From contig JAPPMU010000066.1 of the NCBI GenBank assembly GCA_028873965.1, forward strand, positions 1-42,317: a stretch of 42,317 nucleotides of DNA, given 5' to 3'. The position numbers and the translations under genes were made by a program. Below are positions 31,905 through 39,453 of this stretch, piece by piece (position 1 is the first letter of the stretch; each line of letters starts with the position of its first letter). This stretch comes from Chloroflexota bacterium. GTDB taxonomy: Bacteria; Chloroflexota; Dehalococcoidia; Lucifugimonadales; UBA3495. A model generated the notes under the pieces. The model did not search any database and was not told the origin of the DNA. It saw only the letters and a program-made list of their open reading frames with translations.

Positions 31905-31913
31905 ATTATAACA
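31905..31913 (-). promoter_or_regulatory. extended -10 promoter (TGT TATAAT) of the SDR-TPR unit
   Basis: On the minus strand, TG-T-TATAAT lies 28 nt upstream of the SDR start codon, with GGAGG in between. Confidence 0.55.
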
Positions 31914-31991
31914 GCCGAACCCACTTTCGACGGTGACGTGTCGTCCTCTTCAAGCCCCATCCGACCGGCCAGCCACCGTGCGTGGATAGTG

Positions 31992-31997
31992 TACAAT
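31992..31997 (+). promoter_or_regulatory. -10 element (TACAAT) of the inositol-monophosphatase-like gene
   Basis: TACAAT ends 10 nt before the ATG at 32008; transcription would start at about 32004, so the leader would be only a few nucleotides. No ribosome site is seen. This is again a leaderless-like arrangement. Confidence 0.4.
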
Positions 31998-32007
31998 CGC
32001 CGGCGGT

Positions 32008-32955
32008 ATGGCAGTGCATCAAGTTCACGAATCGACCGGCGTCGAAATCGAAACCGCCGCGGTGGAATTCGCCCGCGGCGCGGGAGACCTGCTGGCTGGG
32101 CACTTCGGGCGCGCGCTCAGCGTCGAGTACAAGGACAAGGCCCAACAGGACCCGGTAACGGCCGCCGATAAGGAAACCCAGGCTTACCTGGTGGACCGGA
32201 TCACGCGGCGGTTCCCGGAGCACGGGATATTGGGCGAGGAGGACGACGCCAGCGCCGACGGCGACCGGTCCGCCGCCGATTTCCTGTGGGTGCTGGATCC
32301 CCTGGATGGGACGACAAACTTCATGAACGGCCTGCCGGTATACGCCTCCTCCATAGGTGTGCTGTACCGGGGCCGCCCGCTGGCCGGGGCCGTGTATATT
32401 CCCTGGCCTTCGGCCAATTCTTCCGGCGTTGTCGTTCACTGCCGCGCCGGCGGCGGCGCCTTCGCCGACGGCGAGCCCGTATCGGTATACCAGGCGGAGA
32501 AACCCCGCGGCGATCGTCTTATAGGGCTGCCCGGCTCTTTTGGCGCGTCCACCCGGGTAGGCAAAGGGCTGAAAGGGCAGCCCCTGGGTCAGCTCCGCGT
32601 CACCGGCAGTATCGCCTACGAACTGGCGATGACCGCCCTGGGAGTGATGCAGTTCGCCGTCATCGGCGCGCCGCGCATGTGGGATATGCTGGGCGGAGCT
32701 GTGGCAGTGCAGGAAGCCGGCGGCACCGTGATGACCCGGCTGTCGGGCCGCAAACAATGGCATCCCCTGGATTCCCTGGTGCCCACTTGGGACGAGCAAC
32801 CTCCCACCATGGCGGAGTTGCGCAAATGGGTCGCCCCGCTGGTGGCGGCCAATCCCACCCTGGCGCCGCTGATCGCCCACAACCTGCACAATCGCCGGCG
32901 TCCGTTGCGCCGCATGTACCGGGGCGTGAAGAAAGCGCTGGGCGCATCGAGATAA
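32008..32955 (+). CDS. inositol-monophosphatase family phosphatase
   Basis: A 315-residue Mg2+-dependent phosphatase of the IMPase/FBPase/CysQ superfamily. Metal ligands are seen in GEEDD (E77) and in WVLDPLDGTTNF (D97, D100), with WDMLGGAVAVQEAGG downstream carrying the last aspartate. It is somewhat longer than typical IMPases owing to a C-terminal extension (about 45 residues). Likely substrates are inositol-, fructose- or nucleotide-type phosphates; which one is not readable. It is transcribed divergently from the SDR gene. Confidence 0.9.
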   Translation: MAVHQVHESTGVEIETAAVEFARGAGDLLAGHFGRALSVEYKDKAQQDPVTAADKETQAYLVDRITRRFPEHGILGEEDDASADGDRSAADFLWVLDPLDGTTNFMNGLPVYASSIGVLYRGRPLAGAVYIPWPSANSSGVVVHCRAGGGAFADGEPVSVYQAEKPRGDRLIGLPGSFGASTRVGKGLKGQPLGQLRVTGSIAYELAMTALGVMQFAVIGAPRMWDMLGGAVAVQEAGGTVMTRLSGRKQWHPLDSLVPTWDEQPPTMAELRKWVAPLVAANPTLAPLIAHNLHNRRRPLRRMYRGVKKALGASR

Positions 32956-32989
32956 CCGCTCGATACCGTCAGCACCATCCGGCACAGTC

Positions 32990-33637
32990 ATGTCAGTTCG
33001 CTACGGCGTGAGCCTGCTCACCGACCCCGAGTTCACCGCCCGCGCCTATCGCGCGCGGCAGTTGATCTGCGGCCAGTTTGCCTGCTGGGCCGCCGAGATG
33101 CACATGCTGCACATGCTGATGTCCGACTATTTCCCTCTCGACGGGGCAGATGATCCGAACGTCGAAGACCGATTAGCGCGGGAACTGGAGCAACTTGCCG
33201 AACGGTACCGCCGCGTCTCGCCGCGTTTCCCGCTGTTCAATCGGGGCATCACCACGACGCGCGACGCTGACGAGGACGGCAACATCTGGCTCGACTTCTC
33301 TCCGGAGGTGGTCAACGAATCCCTGTACCGGCTACAGTCGATGGTCGCGGACCTTTTGGAACGCAATTCCAGCGTGAGGAGCCCCAGGCGCGTTTACGGC
33401 CCCGACTTTCCGCCCCAGATGCCGCTGCTCTCCCACGCGAACCTGCCCGACTCGGTCTTCGACAGCGCCGTCGAGTTCGCCCGCTCCGTTACCGACGACC
33501 TCAAGGTGTCCCAGATCACCCGCGCGTGGCGTCTGACACTGACCCGTTTTGAGTCCAATGCCGCGGGCGATGACTGGTCCGGCGGGCGATGGGCGACCGA
33601 CCTGCAGTGGCGCGTGATCGGCAGTTACAGCCTGTAA
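32990..33637 (+). CDS. unknown protein, possibly degenerate 2H phosphoesterase-like
   Basis: A 215-residue soluble protein 34 bp after the phosphatase gene. It has MHMLHMLMSDYFP near residue 40, the C-terminal region LLSHANLPDSVF, and a last strand with WRLTLTRFES and WRVIGSYSL. This arrangement resembles 2'-5' RNA ligase-type 2H proteins, whose two HxT/S motifs would here be HMLM and HANL, so activity is doubtful. No signal peptide or membrane helix. The family call is weak. Confidence 0.5.
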   Translation: MSVRYGVSLLTDPEFTARAYRARQLICGQFACWAAEMHMLHMLMSDYFPLDGADDPNVEDRLARELEQLAERYRRVSPRFPLFNRGITTTRDADEDGNIWLDFSPEVVNESLYRLQSMVADLLERNSSVRSPRRVYGPDFPPQMPLLSHANLPDSVFDSAVEFARSVTDDLKVSQITRAWRLTLTRFESNAAGDDWSGGRWATDLQWRVIGSYSL

Positions 33638-33707
33638 CGCCCGGCGTCGCCGGCCGTCCCCGTGACAACCTGCACTCCATTACCGAGGTCAAACAATCTA
33701 CACGATC

Positions 33708-34493
33708 ATGGGATCGAATGTTGTAACGGTTCTAACTTCGTCCATCATCGCGGCCATAGTCATGGCCGGCATCTGCGCCGTCATACAGGCCGTGGTCAAG
33801 GTGCGCGCCCATCGCCAGCTGACCCGATTGCATCGAGAACTGGATCTGGCCCGACAGGGGCATATCGAGGCGATGCAGGTGCAGCACGAGCGTCAGCGCC
33901 AACTGTGCGCGGACCTCGGCTTGCCCGAGCCGCCTCTACCAGAGATATTGCAGCCTCAAGCGGAACCTGATGCCGTAACGAAGCGACGTTTCCGCATACC
34001 GGTGCGGCTGCCTTTCGGAAACAAGCAACCTCTGTTGCACCAGGCCCCCAGAGGATCGTCGGCCTTCATCGTCGGCCGCTACGGGGCCAGCTTCGCGGCC
34101 TCCACCTTGTGGAAAACTTCCTCCGGCAGCATCCTGCGCTTGTTGAGTCCGGTCACCAGCCGTTTCCTGGCCTTTGCGCCTCGCGTTGCCGGGTTTGCCG
34201 CTGCCGGTGGTGGCACCACCGGGTCTATCGCCGCTTCCACAGGAGTACGCTTCGCCCTCGGCGCCATCTCGATAGTGGGTCTGGTGGTTGGGCCGGCTCT
34301 GACGGCCTGGTCCGTGTACCGCGAATTGCGCAAGGTACGCCGGGCTCGCCAGGAGCAAGCCGACACTCTGGACCAGTTCAGCGATGATCTCGACGCGATG
34401 ATTCGCCGCACCGCCGAACTGGAAGCCCGGTTGCCGGCCGAAACACACCCGGCCGCTCTTGACCTGACCGTTGGAGCGAGCGTAAACGCTTAG
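33708..34493 (+). CDS. membrane protein of unknown function
   Basis: A 261-residue protein. One N-terminal membrane helix (VVTVLTSSIIAAIVMAGICAVIQAVVKV) precedes a basic coiled-coil-like stretch (RAHRQLTRLHRELDLARQGHIEAMQVQHERQRQL). Further on lie an Ala/Gly-rich hydrophobic region and a second hydrophobic helix (FALGAISIVGLVVGPALTAWSVY), then a charged helix. It may anchor or shape a membrane assembly. I do not recognise the family. Confidence 0.65.
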   Translation: MGSNVVTVLTSSIIAAIVMAGICAVIQAVVKVRAHRQLTRLHRELDLARQGHIEAMQVQHERQRQLCADLGLPEPPLPEILQPQAEPDAVTKRRFRIPVRLPFGNKQPLLHQAPRGSSAFIVGRYGASFAASTLWKTSSGSILRLLSPVTSRFLAFAPRVAGFAAAGGGTTGSIAASTGVRFALGAISIVGLVVGPALTAWSVYRELRKVRRARQEQADTLDQFSDDLDAMIRRTAELEARLPAETHPAALDLTVGASVNA

Positions 34494-34534
34494 GTTCCGG
34501 TTACCTGCCGTGCGGTATCAGGCCATGGGCAGGT

Positions 34535-35317
34535 CTAGTGCATCACCAGCCCGCCGTCCACGTTGATGGTCTGACCGGTGATGTTCCGCGCGCCCGGGCT
34601 GGCCAGAAACGCGGCCATGGCCGCGATGTCTTCCGGCTCGTTGGCGCGCCCGATGGGAATGTTCGACGCCCGTTGGCCCTGCAACTCGTCCACCGATATT
34701 CCCATCTCCGCCGCCCGCTGCTCCATGGTGCTGGTGGACATCGCCGTAATGGTCGAGCCGGGGCAGATGGCGTTGACGTTGATGTCATAGCGGGCTAACT
34801 GGTGGGCCGCGATCAACGTCATGGATATGACGGCGCCCTTGCTGGCGGCGTAGGCCGCGTTGGACGTTCCGCGGTAACCCTTGCCGGCGATGGAGGCGAT
34901 GTTGACGATGCGCCCGCCGTTGCCCTGGTCGATCATCTGCCGGGCGGTGCGCTGCATTACGAAGAACGCGCCGCGGGCGTTCACCCGGTGGATGCGGTCC
35001 CAGTCGTCCTCGGTGATGTCCATGATGTCCAGGTAACGAGTCACCCCCGCGTTGTTGACCAGGATATCGACCCGGCCCAGCGCGCTCACGGTGTCGGCGA
35101 TGACCCGGTCAATGTCCCTACCGTCGCCGATGTCCGCCGCAATGGCGACGCTGTTGCGGCCCGTTGCCCGGACATCGGTTGATGTTTCCTCCACCGCATC
35201 CGCGAGAATATCGGTGACGGCGACGTTGGCCCCATCATTGGCCAAAGCCAGCGCCGTGGCCCGACCCATGCCGCGCCCGGCGCCGGTCACCAGCGCAACC
35301 TTTCCTTCCAAAGACAT
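34535..35317 (-). CDS. short-chain dehydrogenase/reductase, FabG-like
   Basis: A 260-residue classical SDR with TGAGRGMGRATALALANDGA, ILVNNAG, YAASKGAVISM (Y and K in place) and ITGQTINVDGGLVMH at the C-terminus. A beta-ketoacyl or alcohol dehydrogenase activity is plausible. The start follows GGAGAGG. It is followed downstream on the same strand by no gene of known function; upstream lie the PaREP1-like and MBL genes in the same direction. Confidence 0.92.
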   Translation of the reverse strand: MSLEGKVALVTGAGRGMGRATALALANDGANVAVTDILADAVEETSTDVRATGRNSVAIAADIGDGRDIDRVIADTVSALGRVDILVNNAGVTRYLDIMDITEDDWDRIHRVNARGAFFVMQRTARQMIDQGNGGRIVNIASIAGKGYRGTSNAAYAASKGAVISMTLIAAHQLARYDINVNAICPGSTITAMSTSTMEQRAAEMGISVDELQGQRASNIPIGRANEPEDIAAMAAFLASPGARNITGQTINVDGGLVMH

Positions 35318-35342
35318 GATGATCCTCTCCGTGTCGCTTGGG

Positions 35343-35747
35343 TTAACGTTCCGTCAACGGTTCCAGCATGTTCAGCAGTGTTGCTACCTCGTCCAGAGAA
35401 GCGGCGATTAAGTCAGCGTGAAGAAACCGCTTGCGCTGGTAAAAATTACCGTGGAGGTCGTTGGCGGTCTTGCGCAGGTCATTCAACCGTTGCTCGCCAG
35501 TTAGCTTGCCCGCCTGATAGAGCACCTCGCCGAAGTGCTCATGCTTGTCGTACTGCCAGCCTTGGGCAACGGCAACGGCTTTGGTCATCCAGGCCGCGGC
35601 GCCCCAGCCTTTTTCCGACGCCTGGTGCAGGTCGTCGTCGGCCAGGTAGGTCCGACTCTTCGCCAGGAAATCCCGGGATTGAAGCCGATAGTCTTCGATG
35701 GTCTCAATGAGCTCATCGTATGGTTGCATCGGGCTCATTTGTGTCAT
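35343..35747 (-). CDS. PaREP1 / HEPN-like small protein
   Basis: A 134-residue helical protein with LADDDLHQASEKGWGAAAWMTKAVAVAQGWQYDKHEHFGEVL, the pattern of the PaREP1/PaREP8 family, which is related to HEPN domains. The catalytic-type R-x4-H of nuclease HEPNs is not seen. The start MTQMSP follows GGAGAAGG. It lies 14 bp downstream of the MBL gene and 25 bp ahead of the SDR, all in one direction, so the three probably form an operon. Confidence 0.7.
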   Translation of the reverse strand: MTQMSPMQPYDELIETIEDYRLQSRDFLAKSRTYLADDDLHQASEKGWGAAAWMTKAVAVAQGWQYDKHEHFGEVLYQAGKLTGEQRLNDLRKTANDLHGNFYQRKRFLHADLIAASLDEVATLLNMLEPLTER

Positions 35748-35761
35748 GGTTATCCTTCTCC

Positions 35762-36895
35762 TCACAACGCCCGCAGCAACTCCTGGTAGTTCTCCCGCCC
35801 CGTCCTACGCAGCCGCAGTTCGTCCGTGATCTCCAGGTCGCCCGAGTCTTCCAGGAGCTCCACGTGGGCGACTACTTCGGTCAGCGCCGCGAAGAAGTTG
35901 CCGCCTTCCAGCTTGCGTCGCTCAAAGGTCAGGCGCGTCACGTCCTCCAATGGTTGCGGCTCAGGTCCCGCCGTAACCAGGATGCGGCCCAATCGCCGCG
36001 CGTGGAACCGGATCAGGTCCGCCGCCCGCTGCGCCGTCTGGAAGTTGAACTTGTGGTTGTTGTACAGCCGGTGCGCCGGCAGGATCGCCACCTCGGTGCC
36101 CAGGTCGGCCACCCGCTGGAGCGAACGCAGATAGGTCAGGAGACCGTAGGAATCGTCGGGGTCCTGGTAGTGAACGGGCAGGTTGCGGCGCACCTCGCCG
36201 CTGTAATCGGTCTTCATAGTAGGATGCGGGCTGATTTCAGGGAGCACGTGATCGCCAGTGAAAACGATGTCGCTCCCCGTCCCGTTGCCGATTACCGCGC
36301 AGATCTCGTCCGGCGAGTGCCCCGGGGCGTGCATGTAGGTCAGGATGCCCTGCTGTTCGCCGTGGGTGATCGGATGCCCGACGTGGTGAGTGCGGCGAGA
36401 AGCCATGTACCGTTGCCGCTCTTCGGAATCGGAATGCGTGAACCCGTTTGCTCGCGCCGTTGTCCACATCGCCTCTTTGATCGGCGAATTGGTCGCCATC
36501 TGCAAGTCCCGGGGATCGAAAGGCAGCAGCGGCTGGTAGATGTCGTGCGCCCACAGCTCCGCTCCCGACTGCTCGATTACGCGCGCCACACCGCCGTCGT
36601 GGTCGGCGTGGCCGTGGGTGATGATCACCCGGTCGATGTCCCGCACTTCCAGTCCGCTCAACGCCATCCCGGTTCGCAGCAGGTCGAATGATGCTTCCGC
36701 CCCGGGATCGATGAGCGTCAGTCCTTCGTTCTCGAAGATGTACGCCCACGTCGGGCCGGTATGGGAGTGCCCCTCCTGTGGAACGGCGACGGTGTGAATG
36801 GTTCGCCCGTATCCATCGGTCAGCCGCAGGGTCATGCCGTTGCCGGCGGAGTCGCCGTTGCGGAGGACGTCGATCTCGGTGAAGTAGTCGGGCAT
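35762..36895 (-). CDS. metallo-beta-lactamase fold hydrolase
   Basis: A 377-residue MBL-fold enzyme with the zinc motif THGHADHDGG (H94, H96, D98, H99), a further His in HAPGHSPDE, the bridging Asp in FTGDHVLPEISPHP, and a last His in PAHRLYNN. The extended C-terminal part (about 290-377) is helical, as in the LACTB2/thioesterase-like and lactonase-like groups. AGGAGG precedes the start. A perfect 17-bp palindrome lies over the predicted transcription start. It leads a three-gene unit with the PaREP1 and SDR genes. Confidence 0.88.
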   Translation of the reverse strand: MPDYFTEIDVLRNGDSAGNGMTLRLTDGYGRTIHTVAVPQEGHSHTGPTWAYIFENEGLTLIDPGAEASFDLLRTGMALSGLEVRDIDRVIITHGHADHDGGVARVIEQSGAELWAHDIYQPLLPFDPRDLQMATNSPIKEAMWTTARANGFTHSDSEERQRYMASRRTHHVGHPITHGEQQGILTYMHAPGHSPDEICAVIGNGTGSDIVFTGDHVLPEISPHPTMKTDYSGEVRRNLPVHYQDPDDSYGLLTYLRSLQRVADLGTEVAILPAHRLYNNHKFNFQTAQRAADLIRFHARRLGRILVTAGPEPQPLEDVTRLTFERRKLEGGNFFAALTEVVAHVELLEDSGDLEITDELRLRRTGRENYQELLRAL

Positions 36896-36925
36896 GTCGG
36901 GATTCCTCCTGGCGCGGAAGCGGCA

Positions 36926-36942
36926 ATAGTATTCAATACTAT
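36926..36942. promoter_or_regulatory. perfect palindromic operator (ATAGTATTCAATACTAT)
   Basis: An 8-1-8 perfect inverted repeat. It begins 9 nt downstream of the -10 element on the minus strand, so it covers the probable transcription start and should act as a repressor site. Its TAGTATTC half recurs at 14722-14729 in TAGTATTCGATAC, upstream of the CoA-transferase gene. Confidence 0.6.
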
Positions 36943-36951
36943 ACGGCGCGC

Positions 36952-36957
36952 ATTATA
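36952..36957 (-). promoter_or_regulatory. -10 element (TATAAT) of the MBL operon
   Basis: A perfect TATAAT on the minus strand, followed 9 nt later by the palindromic operator. No -35 match is visible. Confidence 0.5.
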
Positions 36958-37043
36958 ACCGCTTGGCAGTCTCAGCGGGGCAGACCGGGCCCATGAGCGC
37001 CCCGCCATACCCGTGGCGCCGGGCCGGAAACCGCGGTTGCCCC

Positions 37044-37052
37044 TGCTATAAT
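37044..37052 (+). promoter_or_regulatory. extended -10 promoter (TGC TATAAT)
   Basis: A perfect extended -10 about 45 nt upstream of the SDR start at 37097, divergent from the MBL promoter. Confidence 0.55.
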
Positions 37053-37096
37053 GCCGGCGTCCGGCAGTCAAGACGCGGAAGGCAGGAGGTTGCACC

Positions 37097-37867
37097 ATGC
37101 GATTGGAAGGCAAAGTTGCGCTCATCAGTGGAGCCGCCAGCGGTGTGGAAGGCGAACTGATGGGCTTCGGCGGAGCGGCCGCCCGGATGTTCTGCCGCGA
37201 GGGGGCCAGGGTCGTATTGGGCGACATCAACACCGAGGGTGGCGAACGCACCGCCGAGCAGATCCGCGCCGCCGGCGGTGACGCCATTTTCGTCAAGCTC
37301 GACGTGACCCGGGAGCAGGACTGGATCGACGCCGTCGCTGCCACCGTGGCCGCCTACGGGACCCTGAACGTCCTGGTGAACAACGCCGGATCCGGCGCCC
37401 GCTACACGGTCGAGGAAACCACCGAGGAGGCCTGGGACGGCCAGATCGACGTCCACGGCAAGGGCACTTTCCTCGGTACCAAGCACGCCATCCCCGAAAT
37501 GCTGAAGGCCGGCGGCGGTTCCATCGTCAACATCTCCTCGATATACGGCTTGGTGGGCAGTCCGACTTCCACGGCCTATCACGCCGGCAAGGGCGCGATC
37601 CGGCTGTTGACCAAGTCCACGGCCATCCAGTACGCCAGTGACAATATCCGCGCTAACTCCATTCACCCCGGCTACTGCCGCACGCCGTTGACGGCTCGGA
37701 GCTACGAGAACGAACGGCACTTCACCTGGATCAACGATCAGATCCCCGTGGGCCGGGTCGGCAATGCCGACGACATCGCCTATGGCATCGTCTTCCTGGC
37801 GTCTGATGAGTCGTCGTTCATGACCGGGTCCGAGCTGGTGATCGACGGCGGCACCACGGCCCAGTAG
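37097..37867 (+). CDS. short-chain dehydrogenase/reductase
   Basis: A 256-residue SDR with VALISGAASGVEGELMGFGGAAARM. The usual TGxxxGIG is interrupted by a short insertion (VEGELMGF), an oddity of this branch. The LVNNAGSGARY, YHAGKGAIRLLTKS (Tyr and Lys present) and GSELVIDGG parts are classical. GGAGG precedes the start. It is likely co-transcribed with the small membrane protein 30 bp downstream. Substrate unknown. Confidence 0.9.
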   Translation: MRLEGKVALISGAASGVEGELMGFGGAAARMFCREGARVVLGDINTEGGERTAEQIRAAGGDAIFVKLDVTREQDWIDAVAATVAAYGTLNVLVNNAGSGARYTVEETTEEAWDGQIDVHGKGTFLGTKHAIPEMLKAGGGSIVNISSIYGLVGSPTSTAYHAGKGAIRLLTKSTAIQYASDNIRANSIHPGYCRTPLTARSYENERHFTWINDQIPVGRVGNADDIAYGIVFLASDESSFMTGSELVIDGGTTAQ

Positions 37868-37897
37868 CAATCCCGGGGTTGCAAAGGAGCGGGGGCC

Positions 37898-38365
37898 ATG
37901 GCGGTTTCCAAGGACCGGGTCCTGTTCAAAGAGCAGGGGGTGCTCGTCACCTACGAGCGGTTCATCGAGCCCAAGGGCCAGGAGTACCGCATCGAGGACA
38001 TCCTCGCCGTGGAAATGGAGATCGTCGAGGAGGAATCGGACCGGCCACCCATCCGCTGGTGGCGCACCGTGGGCGGTGGCGGCGTCATCGGGATTGCCGT
38101 CGCGGCGGTGGGCGGGTTCGCCGGCGCGTGGCTGACCATGGGCATATTCGTGGTGCTGGTGGCGGTGGCGGTCACCTGGTGGGGCAACCGCATCCGCTCC
38201 AACAAGTTCAAGGTCTATCACGTCATCGTGACGTTGCCCACCCAGCGGGAGGACCGCCAGGAACACCGCATCATATCGTCCACCAGCCGTTTCTTCAGCG
38301 AGCGGCTCAAGGTTGCCCTGGAGCGGGCTATGGTGGAGCGCCCCGCGCGCTTCGAGGGGCGGTAG
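37898..38365 (+). CDS. small DUF6232-like membrane protein
   Basis: A 155-residue protein. Residues about 10-45 form a beta-rich N-terminal part (VLFKEQGVLVTYERFIEPKGQEYRIEDILAVEME). Two adjacent hydrophobic helices follow (about 66-100). The cytoplasmic tail has KFKVYHVIVTLPTQRED and a helix SRFFSERLKVALERAM. This layout is typical of DUF6232-like proteins of unknown role. AGGAG lies upstream. It directly precedes the 90-nt inverted repeat. Confidence 0.65.
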   Translation: MAVSKDRVLFKEQGVLVTYERFIEPKGQEYRIEDILAVEMEIVEEESDRPPIRWWRTVGGGGVIGIAVAAVGGFAGAWLTMGIFVVLVAVAVTWWGNRIRSNKFKVYHVIVTLPTQREDRQEHRIISSTSRFFSERLKVALERAMVERPARFEGR

Positions 38366-38455
38366 TTGTCTGAAGCAGGATTTAGCGGATTTTCAGATTT
38401 TCGGGATTGCAAAATCCTGTATATCCGCTCGTCCTGAAAATCCTGCTTCAGACAA
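38366..38455. repeat. 90-nt inverted repeat between convergent genes
   Basis: A perfect 18-bp inverted repeat at the ends (TTGTCTGAAGCAGGATTT and its inverse AAATCCTGCTTCAGACAA). The inner GCGGAT and ATCCGC also pair. It begins right after the stop codon of the plus-strand gene and contains the minus-strand reductase's TGA stop (38448-38450). It can form a hairpin in both directions, so it probably ends both transcripts. Similar 'CTGAAKCAGGATTT' repeats are known from diverse bacteria. Confidence 0.7.
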
Positions 38456-39428
38456 TCTCGCTGACGTCGATCACCACCTTGCCGACGGTGGCCGCGCGCA
38501 CCGCCTCGTGGGCTCCGGCCGTGTCCTCCAGAGGGAAGTGCGGCCCGTCCATTCCGACCAGTTCGCCGGAGGAGAGCCAGCGGTTGGTGTCCGCAACGCC
38601 CGCGCTCTTGGCATCCTCGGACATGTCGTACACCAGGACGTGTCGCACGTTGACGTTGCTCACGGGAAACTCGAAGGGAGGAGCCGGCGCGTCTCCGGCG
38701 GCGTAGATGGCGATGCTGCCGCCGCGCTTGATGATGCGCTGGCTCACGGCGAAGTTGCCTGAGTAGTCCACTTCCACAATCAGATCCACGCCCGCGCCGT
38801 CGGTGATCTCCAGGATCCGCGCGGCGGTGTCCTCGGTGCGGTAGTTGACGGTGTGCTGCGCTCCGGCCTGCTGCGCGATCTCCGCCTTGGCGTCGCCGCT
38901 CACCGTGCTGATGATCCGTTCGGCGCCGCCCAGACGGGCCATCTGCAGCGCCATGTTGCCCACGGCTCCCGCGCCTCCGGGCACCAGGACGGTCTTGCCG
39001 GCCAACGGTCCGTCGGCGAACACGCAGCGGTGCGCGGTGAGGGCCGGCACTCCCAGGCCGGCCGCCAGGGCGAAGTCCACGTTGTCCGGCATCTGCACCG
39101 CCCGGTTCGACGGCTGCACGGTGTACTGCGCGGCGGTGCCAAAGGCCCTGCCGAACTGCGACTGGTAGAGCCATACCCGCTCCCCGATACGGCTCTCGGG
39201 TACTCCGTCGCCGACCATGTCGATGATGCCGCCGCCGTCCTGGTTGGGGATGATGCGTGGATGGCTGATCCGCGCGGTCGTGCCCTGTCGCCGTTTCCAG
39301 TCGGAAGGGTTTACTCCCGAGGTGACAACCCGCACCCGCACCTCGCCGGGCCCCGGCTCCGGGTCGGGCATCTCGCCCACTTGCAGCACCGAGGCGTCTC
39401 CGTTTTCCTCATACCAGACTGCGCGCAT
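38448..39428 (-). CDS. zinc-free medium-chain quinone oxidoreductase-like protein
   Basis: A 326-residue zeta-crystallin/QOR-type medium-chain reductase. N-terminal MRAVWYEENGDASVLQVGEMPDP, GVNPSDWKRRQG, then NQDGGGIIDMVGDGV; Rossmann motif VPGGAGAVGNMALQMARLGGA; and SGDAKAEIAQQAGA. It lacks the zinc ligands of alcohol dehydrogenases. It probably reduces quinones or alkenals with NADPH. GGGAGG precedes the start. The stop codon is supplied by the inverted repeat. Confidence 0.92.
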   Translation of the reverse strand: MRAVWYEENGDASVLQVGEMPDPEPGPGEVRVRVVTSGVNPSDWKRRQGTTARISHPRIIPNQDGGGIIDMVGDGVPESRIGERVWLYQSQFGRAFGTAAQYTVQPSNRAVQMPDNVDFALAAGLGVPALTAHRCVFADGPLAGKTVLVPGGAGAVGNMALQMARLGGAERIISTVSGDAKAEIAQQAGAQHTVNYRTEDTAARILEITDGAGVDLIVEVDYSGNFAVSQRIIKRGGSIAIYAAGDAPAPPFEFPVSNVNVRHVLVYDMSEDAKSAGVADTNRWLSSGELVGMDGPHFPLEDTAGAHEAVRAATVGKVVIDVSEIV

Positions 39429-39453
39429 TTGAATACCTCCCATTGGGTATTGG

